The notes beneath the pieces are model-generated. The model ran no database searches, was not told the origin of the DNA, and saw nothing but the letters and a program-made list of their open reading frames with translations. The position numbers and the translations under genes are program-made. Shown in pieces: positions 50,139 to 60,668 of a stretch of 64,000 bases of DNA; the first letter of the stretch is position 1; every line of letters begins with the position of its first letter. This stretch comes from DATARH01 sp036489765 (GTDB taxonomy: Bacteria > Pseudomonadota > Alphaproteobacteria > ATCC43930 > CGMCC-115725): the NCBI GenBank assembly GCA_036489765.1, contig DASXFE010000001.1, positions 1 through 64,000 on the forward strand, read 5' to 3'.

Positions 50139-51500
50139 ATGAAGGAAATCCGCCTCAACGCTTTCGAGATGAATTGCGTGGGGCATCAGTCGCCGGGGCT
50201 GTGGGCGCATCCGCGCGACCGGGCGGCGCACTACACCGATCTCGACTATTGGACCTCGCTCGCCCGAACGCTCGAGCGCGGGCTGTTCGACGGCATCTTT
50301 CTCGCCGATGTGCTCGGCATCTACGACGTCTATGGCGGCGGGCCGGAGGCGGCGCTGCGCCATGCGGTGCAGGTGCCGGTCAACGACCCGGTGCTGGTGA
50401 TCCCGGCGATGGCGGCGGTGACCGAGCATCTCGGCTTTGGCGTCACCTGCACGCTGAGCTACGAGCCGCCCTACCCGCTCGCCCGGCGCATGTCGACGCT
50501 CGACCACCTGACCCGGGGCCGCGCCGGGTGGAACATCGTCACCGGCTACCTCAACAGCGCCGCCACCGGAATGGGCCTCGCGCAACAGCCGCGCCACGAC
50601 CAGCGCTATGAGCTCGCCGACGACTACATGGAGGTCATGTACAAGCTGTGGGAGGGAAGCTGGGAGGACGGCGCCGTGGTGCGCGATCCCGCGGGCCGCG
50701 TCTTCGCCGACCCGTCGAAAATTCACCGCGTCGACCACCAGGGGCCGTTCTACCGGGTCGACGCGATCCATCTGTGCGAGCCGTCGCCGCAGCGCACGCC
50801 TTTGCTCTACCAGGCCGGCGCCTCGACGCGCGGCCGCGCCTTTGCCGCTAAGCATGCCGAATGCGTCTTCATCAACGGGCCGACGCCACAGGTGGTCGGA
50901 CCGCAGGTCGCCGACCTGCGCCGCCGCGCGGTCGAGAACGGCCGCGCCGCCCAGGATTTGCTGATCTTTACGCTGTGCACGGTCATCACCGGCCGCACCG
51001 AGGCGGAGGCGCGGGCAAAGCACGACGACTACCGCCGCTATACCGACACCGAGGCGGCGCTGGCGCTCTTTTCTGGATGGACCGGGGTCGATTTTTCGAA
51101 ATACCGGCCCGACGACGAGTTGCGCTACATCGAGACCGAGGCGATGCGCTCGGCGCTCGAAAGCTTCACCTCAGCCGACCCCAACCGGATCTGGACCGTC
51201 GGCGAGCTGGCGCAGCATGTCGCGATCGGCGGGCGCGGCCCGCTCTTTGTCGGCTCGCCAGAGCAGATCGCCGACACGCTGACCGACTGGGTCGAGAAGA
51301 CCGATATCGACGGGTTCAACCTCGCCTACGCGGTGACCCCGGAAAGCTTCGACGATTTCGTCGAGTTGATCGTGCCCGAATTGCAGCGGCGCGGCGCGTT
51401 CAAGCGCGCGTACCGCCCCGGCACCTACCGCGAAAAGCTGTTCGCCGCCGGGCCGCGGCTTCCATCGTCGCACCCGGCGGCACAGTACAGGGTCGGATAG
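50139..51500 (+). CDS. NtaA/DszA-type FMNH2-dependent monooxygenase
   Basis: 453 residues from ATG 50139. It starts IRLNAFEMNCVGHQSPGLW, then LARTLERGLFDGIFLADVLG near 43, STLDHLTRGRAGWNIVTGYL near 120, and SPQRTPLLYQAGASTRGRAF near 210, the pattern of two-component NtaA/SnaA/DszA monooxygenases. These open C-S, C-N or ring bonds in sulfonates, chelators or thiophenes with reduced FMN from a partner reductase, absent here. It lies in a plus-strand group with an amidohydrolase and another LLM enzyme. Confidence 0.92.
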   Translation: MKEIRLNAFEMNCVGHQSPGLWAHPRDRAAHYTDLDYWTSLARTLERGLFDGIFLADVLGIYDVYGGGPEAALRHAVQVPVNDPVLVIPAMAAVTEHLGFGVTCTLSYEPPYPLARRMSTLDHLTRGRAGWNIVTGYLNSAATGMGLAQQPRHDQRYELADDYMEVMYKLWEGSWEDGAVVRDPAGRVFADPSKIHRVDHQGPFYRVDAIHLCEPSPQRTPLLYQAGASTRGRAFAAKHAECVFINGPTPQVVGPQVADLRRRAVENGRAAQDLLIFTLCTVITGRTEAEARAKHDDYRRYTDTEAALALFSGWTGVDFSKYRPDDELRYIETEAMRSALESFTSADPNRIWTVGELAQHVAIGGRGPLFVGSPEQIADTLTDWVEKTDIDGFNLAYAVTPESFDDFVELIVPELQRRGAFKRAYRPGTYREKLFAAGPRLPSSHPAAQYRVG

Positions 51501-51531
51501 AGGCCTCCCCTGAGCAGGAGGAGGTGAGAAA

Positions 51532-52593
51532 TCACCGTATCCCGGTGTACTTGTCCCACTCCCTTGCGAACTGGGTGCGGCTCGACAGGAATTTTTCCCA
51601 GTCGTCGGGCATCAGCAGCTTGAGCTTGTCGAGCGGCTCGCCGCCTGGCGGCGGGGCGGCGCCGTGGCGAGGCGAATGCAGGAAAAGGTTGTCGGCCATC
51701 GCCTTTTGCCCGGCGTCGCTCAGATACCAGTCGAGGAAGAGCCGGGCGGCCTCGGGGTGCGGCGCGTTGGTCGGAATGCCCCAGCTTTCCGGCGTCGCCG
51801 GCAGGCCGTCGGCCGGCGCGTTGAAGCCGATCGGCGCACCCTTTTTCTTCCATTCGAGATAGCCCGAGTACTGGGCGGTGTGGATGATCTTGTCCTGCTG
51901 GTTGACGATCCGGTCGAATTGCTGGACGTAGGAATCGAACCCCTTGGGCTTCAGCTCGCCGAATTTCTTCCAGTAATCGTCGCCGTAGAGGCGCTTCAAT
52001 TCATACCAGGCGACGTGCTGGAGGCCCGAGGTCGAGAGCTTGACGGTGATTCCGTCCTTCCACTTCGGGTCGATCGCCTCCTGCCAGGTCTTCGGCGAGT
52101 CGGCGGGGGTCACGACGTTGGGATTATAGGCGATGCCGGCGGGGCCGATCGCGCCCCAGGTCCAGAACCCCTCGGGCTTGCTTTTGTATTCGGGCTTGAA
52201 CGCCGACATCGCCGGCGAGACGTAGTGCTGGTAGCCGTTCTTTTTCTGGAAATCGAGCACCATTCCCATGTCGGAGTTCTGCATCACGTCGACCGTATAG
52301 GTCTTGGCCTGACGCTCGGCACTGACCTTGGCGTAGAGCGCGCCGGCCTGGAGGCGGGTGTAGTTGGGCTTGATCTTCGGAAAGGCCTGGTGGAACGCCT
52401 CGAGCACGCGCAACTCGGCGGCCTCGGGGTTGGTGGCGTAGACGACGACCTCGCCCTCCGCCTCGGCCTTGGCGACATCCGCGCAGGTCTTGAACCCCTG
52501 CACGTCTGTCGGATTGGCACAGAGATCGCCGTCCGCAGCGTAAGCCGGAACCGCCAGGACAAGCACACTCAATAAACCCCACGAGGCCTTCAT
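51532..52593 (-). CDS. Periplasmic binding protein of Fe(III)/spermidine type
   Basis: 353 residues from ATG 52593 behind GGGAGGAA. A Sec signal (SWGLLSVLVLAVPAYA) is followed by the mature protein. VVVYATNPEAAELRVLEAFH near 50 is typical of FbpA/AfuA-like proteins. KTWQEAIDPKWKDG near 170 and HPEAARLFLDWYLS near 280 also fit. It would capture Fe(III), a phosphonate or a small organic. It is the third gene of a minus-strand transporter set (permease, ATPase, binding protein); ligand residues cannot be ranked here. Confidence 0.88.
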   Translation of the reverse strand: MKASWGLLSVLVLAVPAYAADGDLCANPTDVQGFKTCADVAKAEAEGEVVVYATNPEAAELRVLEAFHQAFPKIKPNYTRLQAGALYAKVSAERQAKTYTVDVMQNSDMGMVLDFQKKNGYQHYVSPAMSAFKPEYKSKPEGFWTWGAIGPAGIAYNPNVVTPADSPKTWQEAIDPKWKDGITVKLSTSGLQHVAWYELKRLYGDDYWKKFGELKPKGFDSYVQQFDRIVNQQDKIIHTAQYSGYLEWKKKGAPIGFNAPADGLPATPESWGIPTNAPHPEAARLFLDWYLSDAGQKAMADNLFLHSPRHGAAPPPGGEPLDKLKLLMPDDWEKFLSSRTQFAREWDKYTGIR

Positions 52594-52671
52594 GCATTCC
52601 TCCCAAACCGCTCACATTTGCCGTCTCCCCGGCGAAAGCTGGGGAGACGGTAGTGTTTCAGGGCTTTCCCT

Positions 52672-53729
<1,058 letters not shown>

Positions 53730-53733
<4 letters not shown>

Positions 53734-55439
53734 CCGAGCTCTCCGGAATAGCGGCGGGTCGCGCGGAAGAGGACAACGAGCGCGATGAACACAGACGCGG
53801 TCTGGATCAACGCCAGCGCCGCCGACAATTCGCTCGACGACGACAGCCAGGCGCTGACGATCGACGGGGCGATGACCTTGGCGTTCGGCCCGACGAGAAA
53901 GATCGAGACGCCGAGCTCACGCACGCTGGCGATAAAGACGAGAAGCCAGGCGGCGACGATGCCGGGACGGAGCAGCGGCACCGTCACGGTGCGGAGCTGG
54001 TAACCCCACGAGGCGCCGCAGACACGCGCGCATTCCTCGAGGCTCCTGTCGATCTGGAGGACGACGCCGGCCAGGGTCCGAACGCCGAGCGGCAAGAGCA
54101 CGGTGAAATAGGCGAGCGCGAGGAGCCACAGCGTGCCGTAGATCGGCACCGGGATGTTGAGCCAGGCCCACAGAAGCGCGAGGCCGAAGACCGTCCGCGG
54201 CACCGCCTGCGGGAACATCGCGACGTATTCGAGGAGTCCGTGCCCCGGCGCCTTCGAGCGATAGACGATCCATACCAGCACGACCATGAGCGGGACACCG
54301 ATCGTCGCGACACCGGCGCCGAGGCTCAGGCTGTTGAACAGCGCCTGCCGGACTGCGCCAAAGCCGAGCGCGGTCTCGTAGTTGGCGAGGGTGAACTGGC
54401 TTTCGCTGAGGATCACGGTCGCGAAACGCTGGAACGAGGTCAGGAGCAGGGCAGCGAGCGGCAGGAACACGGCGGCGACGACATAGGCGAGGCAGCCGGC
54501 GAAGAGCACCCACGCCATCCGCCCCATCGCCATCGTGCGCGGCCGGAACGCCTTGCCGGTGATCGTCGCAAAGCTGCCGCGGCGGATGACGAGGCGATAG
54601 CACCCCAATGTCGCGAACATCACTCCCGACAGCGAGATGCCGAGCGCGGCGGCGCGCGGGTAATCGGGCGGGAAGGACTGCACCGCCTCCCAGATCGCGG
54701 TGGTGATGACGACGAACCGGGCCGGGATGCCGAGGACGAAGGCGGCGGCGAAGGAACCGAGCATCTCGGCGAAGACGAACACGGTCGCGCCGAGGACGCC
54801 CGGGAGGACCAGGGGCAAGGTCACGGTCAGCATGACCCGCCACTTGCCGGCGCCGAGGACGCGGGCGCTTTCCTCGAGCGACGGGTCCATCGACTTCATC
54901 GCCGCCGAGATCATCACGAACGCGACCGTGCCCTCGAACAGCGCCATGACCCAGGCAATGCCGAGCGGCGAATAGATGTTGACGATATCGCCCGGGCCCC
55001 CCGTCGCGTGCCAGAGCTGGTTGAGCGCGCCGGTGCGCGGCGCGGCGAGGATCGACCAGGCGAGGGCCCCGACCAGCGGGGTCATGTAATACGGCAATTC
55101 CATCAGCCGCTCGAGCCAAGCCCGGCCGGGGAGCTTGGTGCGGGTCAGGGTCCAGGCGGCGAGAAACCCGATCGCCACCGCCAGCACCGTCGCGCAGCAG
55201 GCGACAAAGGCGGTGTTGGCGAGGACGTGCCAGTCGTCAATCAGATCGGCGTAATTGCCCGCGCCCCAGTCTTGCGGCGGGAATGTCTGGGGATCCCCGA
55301 CATTCAATGATTCCGCGACGAGGAAGAGCAGCGGATAGATCACCAGGATCGCGAAAAGGACGAGGATCGCCGCCGTCACCAGCGCCTGGCTCGACGGCAG
55401 CCCCCTTACCCGTGTTCTCGCCCCGAGAATGTCCGTCAC
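53730..55439 (-). CDS. ABC importer permease, fused double (FbpB-like)
   Basis: 569 residues from GTG 55439 after GAGGGGGGC; the longer frame to 55544 is upstream of this site. About twelve membrane segments form two homologous halves, each with an EAA loop (ESARVLGAGKWRVMLTVTLP near 195 and ECARVCGASWGYQLRTVTVP near 480). This is the FbpB/ThiP fused layout, so one chain makes the whole channel. It is first in the operon, followed by the ATPase and binding protein. It diverges from the Tat amidohydrolase gene. Confidence 0.93.
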
Positions 55440-55708
55440 CCGCCCCCCTCGCGGGCGAACGCAATCATGGATCGCGCCGGCGCACAACCCACGCAACGGC
55501 GCCTCCCCCATTTGCAGCTCCCCGAACTTGTTCCGGAGGTCCACGAAACGGCACGGTTCGACCTCTTTCGGCAGGATGGCGTGGATGGCCGGGCCAAGCC
55601 CGGCAAAGCCGATCGAGAGAGCGGTTCCGACCGGAACGATCCTGCTCTAAGGTGACCCTCACGGAAGCGTGAGCGGCCGCACCGGCCGGGACGATGGGGG
55701 AGGAAATC

Positions 55709-57211
55709 ATGAAGCTGCTCAGCGACGATATGTTCGAGGGATGCCTGCCGGCGGAGACGTCGTCGTTCCCGTCGCCGGTGCCGACGCAGATCGTGTCGAG
55801 CGACGAATACCTGCCGACGCCGCAGACCCCGCAGCAGAAGGAGGTCCAGGCGCGGCTCATCGAGATGAGCGACCGGCTGGCGAAGCGCCAGGGGATGTCG
55901 CGCCGGCGGTTCTTCCAGACCGCGTCGGGGATGGCGGCGTCGTTCCTCGCGATGAACCAGGTCTACGGCAACATCTTCGGGGTCAGCGAGGCCGAGGCGG
56001 CGACGCCGGAGCTGGCGAACCAGCTCGCCGCGGCCAATTCGGGCCAGTTCGTCTTTGACGGCCACACCCACTTCCTGCGCGACGACACCCGCCTCACCGC
56101 CTTTGTCAAGGGCCGCGAGGCGGTCGGGCAATGGGGCTGGAACAAGGAACTGTCGGGCAAGGAACAGACGATCGCCGACCTCAAATTCAACAATTACGTC
56201 AAAGAACTCTACATGGACAGCGACACCAAGGTGACGATCCTGTCCAACTCGCCGTCGGTCGAGGCGCAGGACTGGTTCCTCCCGCAGGACACGGTGTTCA
56301 AGACCGCCGCGGAGGTCAACCAGAAGGCCGGCACCCAGCGCATGCTGGCGCATTTCACCTTCACCCCGGGCTGGGACGGCTGGCTCGACAAGGTCGACGA
56401 GGCGATCGGGAAGTATCAGATCGCTTCATGGAAGGGCTATTCCGTCGGCGACAACACGCACAAGGAACTGGACGGCCATCCCTGGCACGCCGACGATGAA
56501 AAGCTGATGTACCCGTTCTACGAAAAGATCTCGAAGACCGGGATCAAGAACGTGTGCATCCACAAGGGGCTGTTCTCGCCGGCGGTCGCCGAGAAATTCC
56601 CGCGCCTCCTGCCCTATGCCGATGTCCGCGACATCGGTAAGGCGGCGAAGGATTGGCCGCACCTCAACTTCCTCGTCTACCACTCGGCCTATCGCTGGGT
56701 CGGCGCCAACCCGCAAGATGCGATGGACGAGTTCGACAAGACCGGCCGCTCGTCGTGGACGAGCGACCTCGCCGAGATCCCGGAGAAATACGGCGTCACC
56801 AACGTCTACGCCGATCTCGGCCAGATTTTCGCCTGGACCGCGGTCGCGCAGCCGCGCCTCGCCGCGGCGCTGATGGGGACGCTCGTCAAGGGTGTCGGGC
56901 AGGATCGCATCGTCTGGGGCACCGACGCCGTCTGGACCGGCGCCCCGCAATGGCAGATCGAGGGGCTGCGCCGCCTCGAAATCCCCGACGACATGCAGAA
57001 GAAATACGGCTTCAAGCCGCTCGGCCCCGCCGACGGCCCGGTGAAGACCGCGATCTTCGGCGGCAACTCGGCGCGGCTCTACAACCTGACCCAGCACGCC
57101 GAGCTCCAGCGCTATAACCACGACCGCTATGCGGATCTGAAGACCGACTACCTCGCCAACGGCGGCGGCCGCAGCAACCTCCGCCACGGTTTTGTGAGCC
57201 AGCCCGCCTGA
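55709..57211 (+). CDS. Amidohydrolase-2 family protein with internal Tat signal
   Basis: 500 residues from ATG 55709, six bases after GGGGGAGG. The first ~62 residues (polar, Pro- and Gln-rich) precede a Tat motif, MSRRRFFQTASGMAASFLA at 63-81. The mature amidohydrolase has VFDGHTHFLRDDTRL near 115 (metal His-x-His), VYHSAYRW near 325 and IVWGTDAVWTGAPQWQIEG near 405 (catalytic Asp). Tat export implies folding with its metal before crossing. The long lead before the twin-Arg is unusual; an internal ATG at 55895 would give a normal Tat protein. It is coupled to the HiPIP downstream. Confidence 0.88.
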   Translation: MKLLSDDMFEGCLPAETSSFPSPVPTQIVSSDEYLPTPQTPQQKEVQARLIEMSDRLAKRQGMSRRRFFQTASGMAASFLAMNQVYGNIFGVSEAEAATPELANQLAAANSGQFVFDGHTHFLRDDTRLTAFVKGREAVGQWGWNKELSGKEQTIADLKFNNYVKELYMDSDTKVTILSNSPSVEAQDWFLPQDTVFKTAAEVNQKAGTQRMLAHFTFTPGWDGWLDKVDEAIGKYQIASWKGYSVGDNTHKELDGHPWHADDEKLMYPFYEKISKTGIKNVCIHKGLFSPAVAEKFPRLLPYADVRDIGKAAKDWPHLNFLVYHSAYRWVGANPQDAMDEFDKTGRSSWTSDLAEIPEKYGVTNVYADLGQIFAWTAVAQPRLAAALMGTLVKGVGQDRIVWGTDAVWTGAPQWQIEGLRRLEIPDDMQKKYGFKPLGPADGPVKTAIFGGNSARLYNLTQHAELQRYNHDRYADLKTDYLANGGGRSNLRHGFVSQPA

Positions 57212-57450
57212 AGACCGTAACCCGACGGAGCCTGCTGGCGGCGGCATTGAGTCTCGGCGCCGCTCCAGCAGGCGCCGAAATCCCGCCGACCCAGCCGGTC
57301 TCGAAAGAGGCGGCGCAGTACCGGGACACGCCAAAAGGCCTCCTCTCCTGCGCCGTCTGCACCTTCTTCCGCGCCCCCGGAACCTGCAAAGTCGTCACCG
57401 GCATCGTCAGCCCCCACGGCTGGTGCCGCTTCTTCGACATGCCGGATTGA
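57208..57450 (+). CDS. High-potential iron-sulfur protein with Tat signal and apparent CTG start
   Basis: 80 residues if translation begins at CTG 57208, which overlaps the previous stop as CTGA. From there the frame reads KTVTRRSLLAAALSLGAAPA, a complete Tat signal; the first conventional start (TTG 57247) would remove it. The mature part is a small HiPIP: Cys48-x2-Cys51, Cys60 and Cys73, with YRDTPKGLLSCAVCTFF and SPHGWCRFF. HiPIPs carry one electron in the periplasm. Coupling to a Tat amidohydrolase suggests a joint redox role (inference). A sequencing error hiding an ATG cannot be excluded. Confidence 0.8.
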   Translation: MKTVTRRSLLAAALSLGAAPAGAEIPPTQPVSKEAAQYRDTPKGLLSCAVCTFFRAPGTCKVVTGIVSPHGWCRFFDMPD

Positions 57451-57595
57451 ACGCTCGCTTCGCCCGCCGACCTCCGTTCTCACCTCCCCCGGCTTGTCGC
57501 GGGGGTCTACGAAGCGCTTTGGAGGTGGCGTGGATGGCTAGGCCAAGCCTGGCCATGGCGACTAGGGATGTGGCTGGTCGAGCACACACCCGAGG

Positions 57596-58312
57596 TCAGC
57601 GTGCGAATGCCCTCGCCGGAAGCGCCAGATTGGCGCCGGGCGTGACGCCGATATTGATCCCGATCACGGCCCAGCCACCGTCCTGGCGCAGGAGCAAAGG
57701 GCCACCGCTGGTGCCGCGGGTGGCGTCGCAATCGTGAGCGATGAAGGGCCTGTCCGCCGCTGCCAGCGCGTGGCAGTCGAGGTCCGCCATCAGGATCTGC
57801 AGGTGGTCTTGGCTGTATCCGGGCAGCGCGATCGGGGTGCCGGGAGGCGGCGGCTCCGTCGTGATCCGGAGCGGGGCGACGTCGTTGGGGATCGCGCCGT
57901 CCAGCTCCAGCTTGGCCCAATCGGAAACTTGCGGGCCGCCCTTGGTGCCGTCGAAGCCCCGCCCCACGGTGTAGCGCGCGACCACGCGGTGCCAGCGGTA
58001 CTCGCCGCGGGTGGCGCCGATCAGCACATGCAGCGAGACCGGCTGCAGCAGCGCCCTGGTCAGGGGGTTATAGAGGCAGTGGGCGGCGGTCAGCACGACC
58101 CGCGGGGCGATCAGCGCCCCGGTGCAGCGCGTGCCGATATTGGTCTGCACCTTGGCGATTGCGTTCCAGGGCATTTGCATCGGGTCCACCGGGACGCGCC
58201 GGTCCACCGCGCCGATGCCAGGTAGAAGGGGCAGTTCTGCGGCGCGACCGAGCGGGATCGCGGCCAGGACGACCACCAGCCCGAGCGTTACGAAGATGGC
58301 GCGCTTACGCAT
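57596..58312 (-). CDS. Secreted trypsin-like serine protease (S1/V8-like)
   Basis: 238 residues from ATG 58312; the ribosome site is weak, and further upstream the frame is repeat DNA. KRAIFVTLGLVVVLAAIPLG at the start is a signal peptide. The catalytic triad appears as LTAAHCLYNP near 80 (His), a mid-chain Asp near WAKLELDGAIP, and DATRGTSGGPLLLRQ near 205 (Ser). Four Cys suggest disulfides. Its substrates are periplasmic or extracellular. It is convergent to the HiPIP gene with a repeat-like spacer between them. Confidence 0.87.
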   Translation of the reverse strand: MRKRAIFVTLGLVVVLAAIPLGRAAELPLLPGIGAVDRRVPVDPMQMPWNAIAKVQTNIGTRCTGALIAPRVVLTAAHCLYNPLTRALLQPVSLHVLIGATRGEYRWHRVVARYTVGRGFDGTKGGPQVSDWAKLELDGAIPNDVAPLRITTEPPPPGTPIALPGYSQDHLQILMADLDCHALAAADRPFIAHDCDATRGTSGGPLLLRQDGGWAVIGINIGVTPGANLALPARAFAR

Positions 58313-58329
58313 CCGGGATAGTAAATACA

Positions 58330-58371
58330 CCGACACCGTCATCCCGGCCTGCGCCGGGATGACGGTGTCGG
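58330..58371. terminator. Perfect 19-bp hairpin (repeat or terminator)
   Basis: Arms 58330-58348 and 58353-58371 (CCGACACCGTCATCCCGGC and its complement) pair over 19 bp around CTGC. GGTGTTTTCG follows on the plus side. It is the GTCATCCCGG-type dispersed repeat, lying between the MFS stop and the protease start on the minus strand, so it may reduce read-through. Confidence 0.7.
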
Positions 58372-58383
58372 GTGTTTTCGACG

Positions 58384-59610
58384 CTACTCCGCCGGAGCTG
58401 GAACCGGCGCTGCTCCCGCGTTCCACAGCTCCGGGTGCAGTTCCTCTTTCCGATCGGGGAAGGCCAGCGCGCAGCCGAGGGTCACGACGCCGAGGGCCGC
58501 CATCATCAGGGTGGCGCTGGTAAGGTTGCCGGTGCGATCGTGGAGCCAGGCGACCATCGGAGCGGCGGCGGCGGCGCCGACAAAGCCGACAAAGAAGCGA
58601 ATCGAGTACATCCGGGTGCGCAACACAGGCGAGATGTAGCGGGCGGTCATCGTCTCGTTGACCGTGACCTGGCCGAAGATCGCCGCCGCGACGATCGCCG
58701 CAAACGGCAGCACCAGCCAGCCCTGCGCATAGCTGACCGCGACGAGCCCCGGCACCAAGAGGGCGCTGACCGGCAGGAAGATCCGCTTCAGCGTCGTGCG
58801 GTCTATGAGGCGGCCGACGGTGAATTGGGTCAGCGCGCCGCACAGCATCGTCAGAAACGCGCCGATGCCGATCAGCGGCAACAGATGCGGGTCGCCGCCG
58901 AGCCGCTCCTCGATCAGCTTCGGCAAGAGGATCGTAAAGGCGTTGAAGACGAGGCCGCTGACGACCGCTATCGACAACAGCACGATCACGGCGCGGCGGA
59001 CGAGGTGGCGGGGGATCTCGGGGAAGGTCTGCACGGAACGCCTCTCCGCGGCCTCGGGCGCCGGCTGGCGCAGCCACAGCACGCCGACCAGGGCGCACAG
59101 CGCCCCCGGCACCAGGAACGCGGCGCGCCAACTGGCGGCGCTCGCGAGGAACGCGGTCACGACCGGGGCGAGGCCGACACCGATATTGCCGAAGACGCCG
59201 TTGGTGCCGAGCGCGCGGCCGGGCCTGTCGCCGGCGGCATCGACCAGCATCGCCGTGCCGATCGGGTGATAGATCGCCGCAAAAAGCCCGGTCGCCCCGA
59301 TCGCGACGGCGAGGGCCAGCGGCGAGTTGCAGAACCCGGTCGCGATCATCGACAGGCCGGTGCCGATAAAGAACACGGTCATCAGCACCGGCCGGCCGAC
59401 GCGCTGGGCGAGCCAGCCCTGCGGCAGCGCAAACGCGCCGTAGAGCACGAACCCTGCCGTCGCCAGCGCGAGGATCGGCCCGTACGACTCTCCGAACCGC
59501 CCGCCCGGCACCGCCATCGCAATGACCGCGGTCGGCAGGACCAGTAGCGAATAATGGGTGAAGGTGTGCGCGGTATTGATAAAGGCGATCTGGCGGGCGC
59601 TCGGCGACAT
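58384..59610 (-). CDS. MFS transporter (NimT/CynX-like), divergent from an AraC regulator
   Basis: 408 residues from ATG 59610, nine bases after AAGG; the frame upstream to 59712 crosses the AraC start. Twelve hydrophobic segments, LAQRVGRPVLMTVFFIGTGL in the first half and LIDRTTLKRIFLPVSALLV in the second, fit an MFS exporter. It shares a 73-bp divergent spacer with the AraC gene at 59684, which therefore probably controls it, as in the E. coli nimR-nimT pair. The substrate is unknown. Confidence 0.9.
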   Translation of the reverse strand: MSPSARQIAFINTAHTFTHYSLLVLPTAVIAMAVPGGRFGESYGPILALATAGFVLYGAFALPQGWLAQRVGRPVLMTVFFIGTGLSMIATGFCNSPLALAVAIGATGLFAAIYHPIGTAMLVDAAGDRPGRALGTNGVFGNIGVGLAPVVTAFLASAASWRAAFLVPGALCALVGVLWLRQPAPEAAERRSVQTFPEIPRHLVRRAVIVLLSIAVVSGLVFNAFTILLPKLIEERLGGDPHLLPLIGIGAFLTMLCGALTQFTVGRLIDRTTLKRIFLPVSALLVPGLVAVSYAQGWLVLPFAAIVAAAIFGQVTVNETMTARYISPVLRTRMYSIRFFVGFVGAAAAAPMVAWLHDRTGNLTSATLMMAALGVVTLGCALAFPDRKEELHPELWNAGAAPVPAPAE

Positions 59611-59683
59611 GACACTGGCCTTGGTCGTTGGCTTGTCCGTGCCCGCATAGTAGGCTGTCGCTTTATCGACGTACGGCCAAATT

Positions 59684-60475
59684 ATGTTGCAGCAGAGACA
59701 TCCCGCCGACATCGCCCGGCTGCTGCCGTTCGAGCAGGCGCCCCGGCCGCTGGTGGGCTATGCCCGCGACTATGCGGAAGGCCACGACACCGGCTGGCAC
59801 ACGCACCCGCGCGCCCAGCTTTTGCACGCGACGAGCGGGATCATCCGGGTGGCGACGCACTCGGCGCTCTTCATCCTGCCGCCCGGGACCGGGCTGTGGG
59901 TGCCGGCCCACACCGAGCACGTCAGCCGCATGCCGAAAGGTTTGGCGATGCGCGGGCTCTTCCTGCGCGGGGACGCGGCGCGAGCGGGACCGGACGCGGT
60001 GACCGTCGTCGCGATCTCGCCGTTGCTGCGCGCGCTGATCCTCGCCGCCTGCGAGCAGCCGGTGATGTGGGACGAGGATGGGCCGGTGCGGCATGTCGTG
60101 GCGCTGGCGCTGCACGAGATCGGGCATGCGGCGACACGGCCGATTTCGGTGCCGGCGTGCAAGGACGCGCGGCTCCGGCGCGTGACCGAGGCGCTCCTCG
60201 CCGACCCGGCCGACCCGCGCGGGCTCGACGCGTTCGCCGAGATGGCCGGCGCCTCGTCGCGCACCCTCGCCCGCCTCTTCCGGCGCGACACCGGGATGAG
60301 CTTCCAGGCGTGGCGGCGCCAGCTCCGCCTCACCGAAGGCCTCGCCGCGCTCAGCGAGGGCGAAGCGCCGGCCCGCGTCGCCGCCGCAATGGGCTACAGC
60401 AGCGGCCCCGCCTTCGGCGCTGCCTTCCGCGCCACCTTTGGGGTGACGCCGGGGCGGTCACGATCGCATTCGTAG
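59684..60475 (+). CDS. AraC-family transcriptional regulator
   Basis: 263 residues from ATG 59684. The N-terminal half is a cupin-like sensor (HTHPRAQLLHATSGIIRVAT near 40, FILPPGTGLWVPAHTEHVSR near 67). The C-terminal half is the AraC DNA-binding domain: GLDAFAEMAGASSRTLARLF (first HTH, near 185) and RVAAAMGYSSGPAFGAAFR with FGVTPG (second HTH). It belongs to the NimR-like type, with the sensor first. Target likely the adjacent MFS promoter. No effector can be named. Confidence 0.92.
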   Translation: MLQQRHPADIARLLPFEQAPRPLVGYARDYAEGHDTGWHTHPRAQLLHATSGIIRVATHSALFILPPGTGLWVPAHTEHVSRMPKGLAMRGLFLRGDAARAGPDAVTVVAISPLLRALILAACEQPVMWDEDGPVRHVVALALHEIGHAATRPISVPACKDARLRRVTEALLADPADPRGLDAFAEMAGASSRTLARLFRRDTGMSFQAWRRQLRLTEGLAALSEGEAPARVAAAMGYSSGPAFGAAFRATFGVTPGRSRSHS

Positions 60476-60490
60476 CCCCTTGGTCTACCG

Positions 60491-60614
60491 CCAACCTTCC
60501 TCATCCTGAGGAGCGCTCGGAGGGCGCGTCTCGAAGGACGCACAGGGCTGGATAGCGGACAATGCGTCCTTCGAGACGCCCGCTACGCGGGCTCCTCAGG
60601 ATGAGGAAGGTTGG
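60491..60614. repeat. Dispersed TGCGTCCTTCGAGACGC repeat, copy 3
   Basis: Arms 60491-60514 (CCAACCTTCCTCATCCTGAG, then GAGC) and 60591-60614 are perfectly complementary over 24 bp, with inner GCGTCTCGAAGGACGCA and TGCGTCCTTCGAGACGC. It is the fullest of three copies. Confidence 0.92.
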
Positions 60615-60668
60615 TGTGCGCCATGATTGCCGGTGCTACCCTCGCCTGATCACATCGGAGGACGAGCC

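Noticed and set aside
49026..51023. 665-codon minus-strand frame
   Set aside because: Shadow of amidohydrolase and monooxygenase genes on the plus strand.
58313..59131. In-frame extension of the serine protease into the MFS gene
   Set aside because: It overlaps another gene in a different frame and a repeat; the signal peptide begins at 58312.
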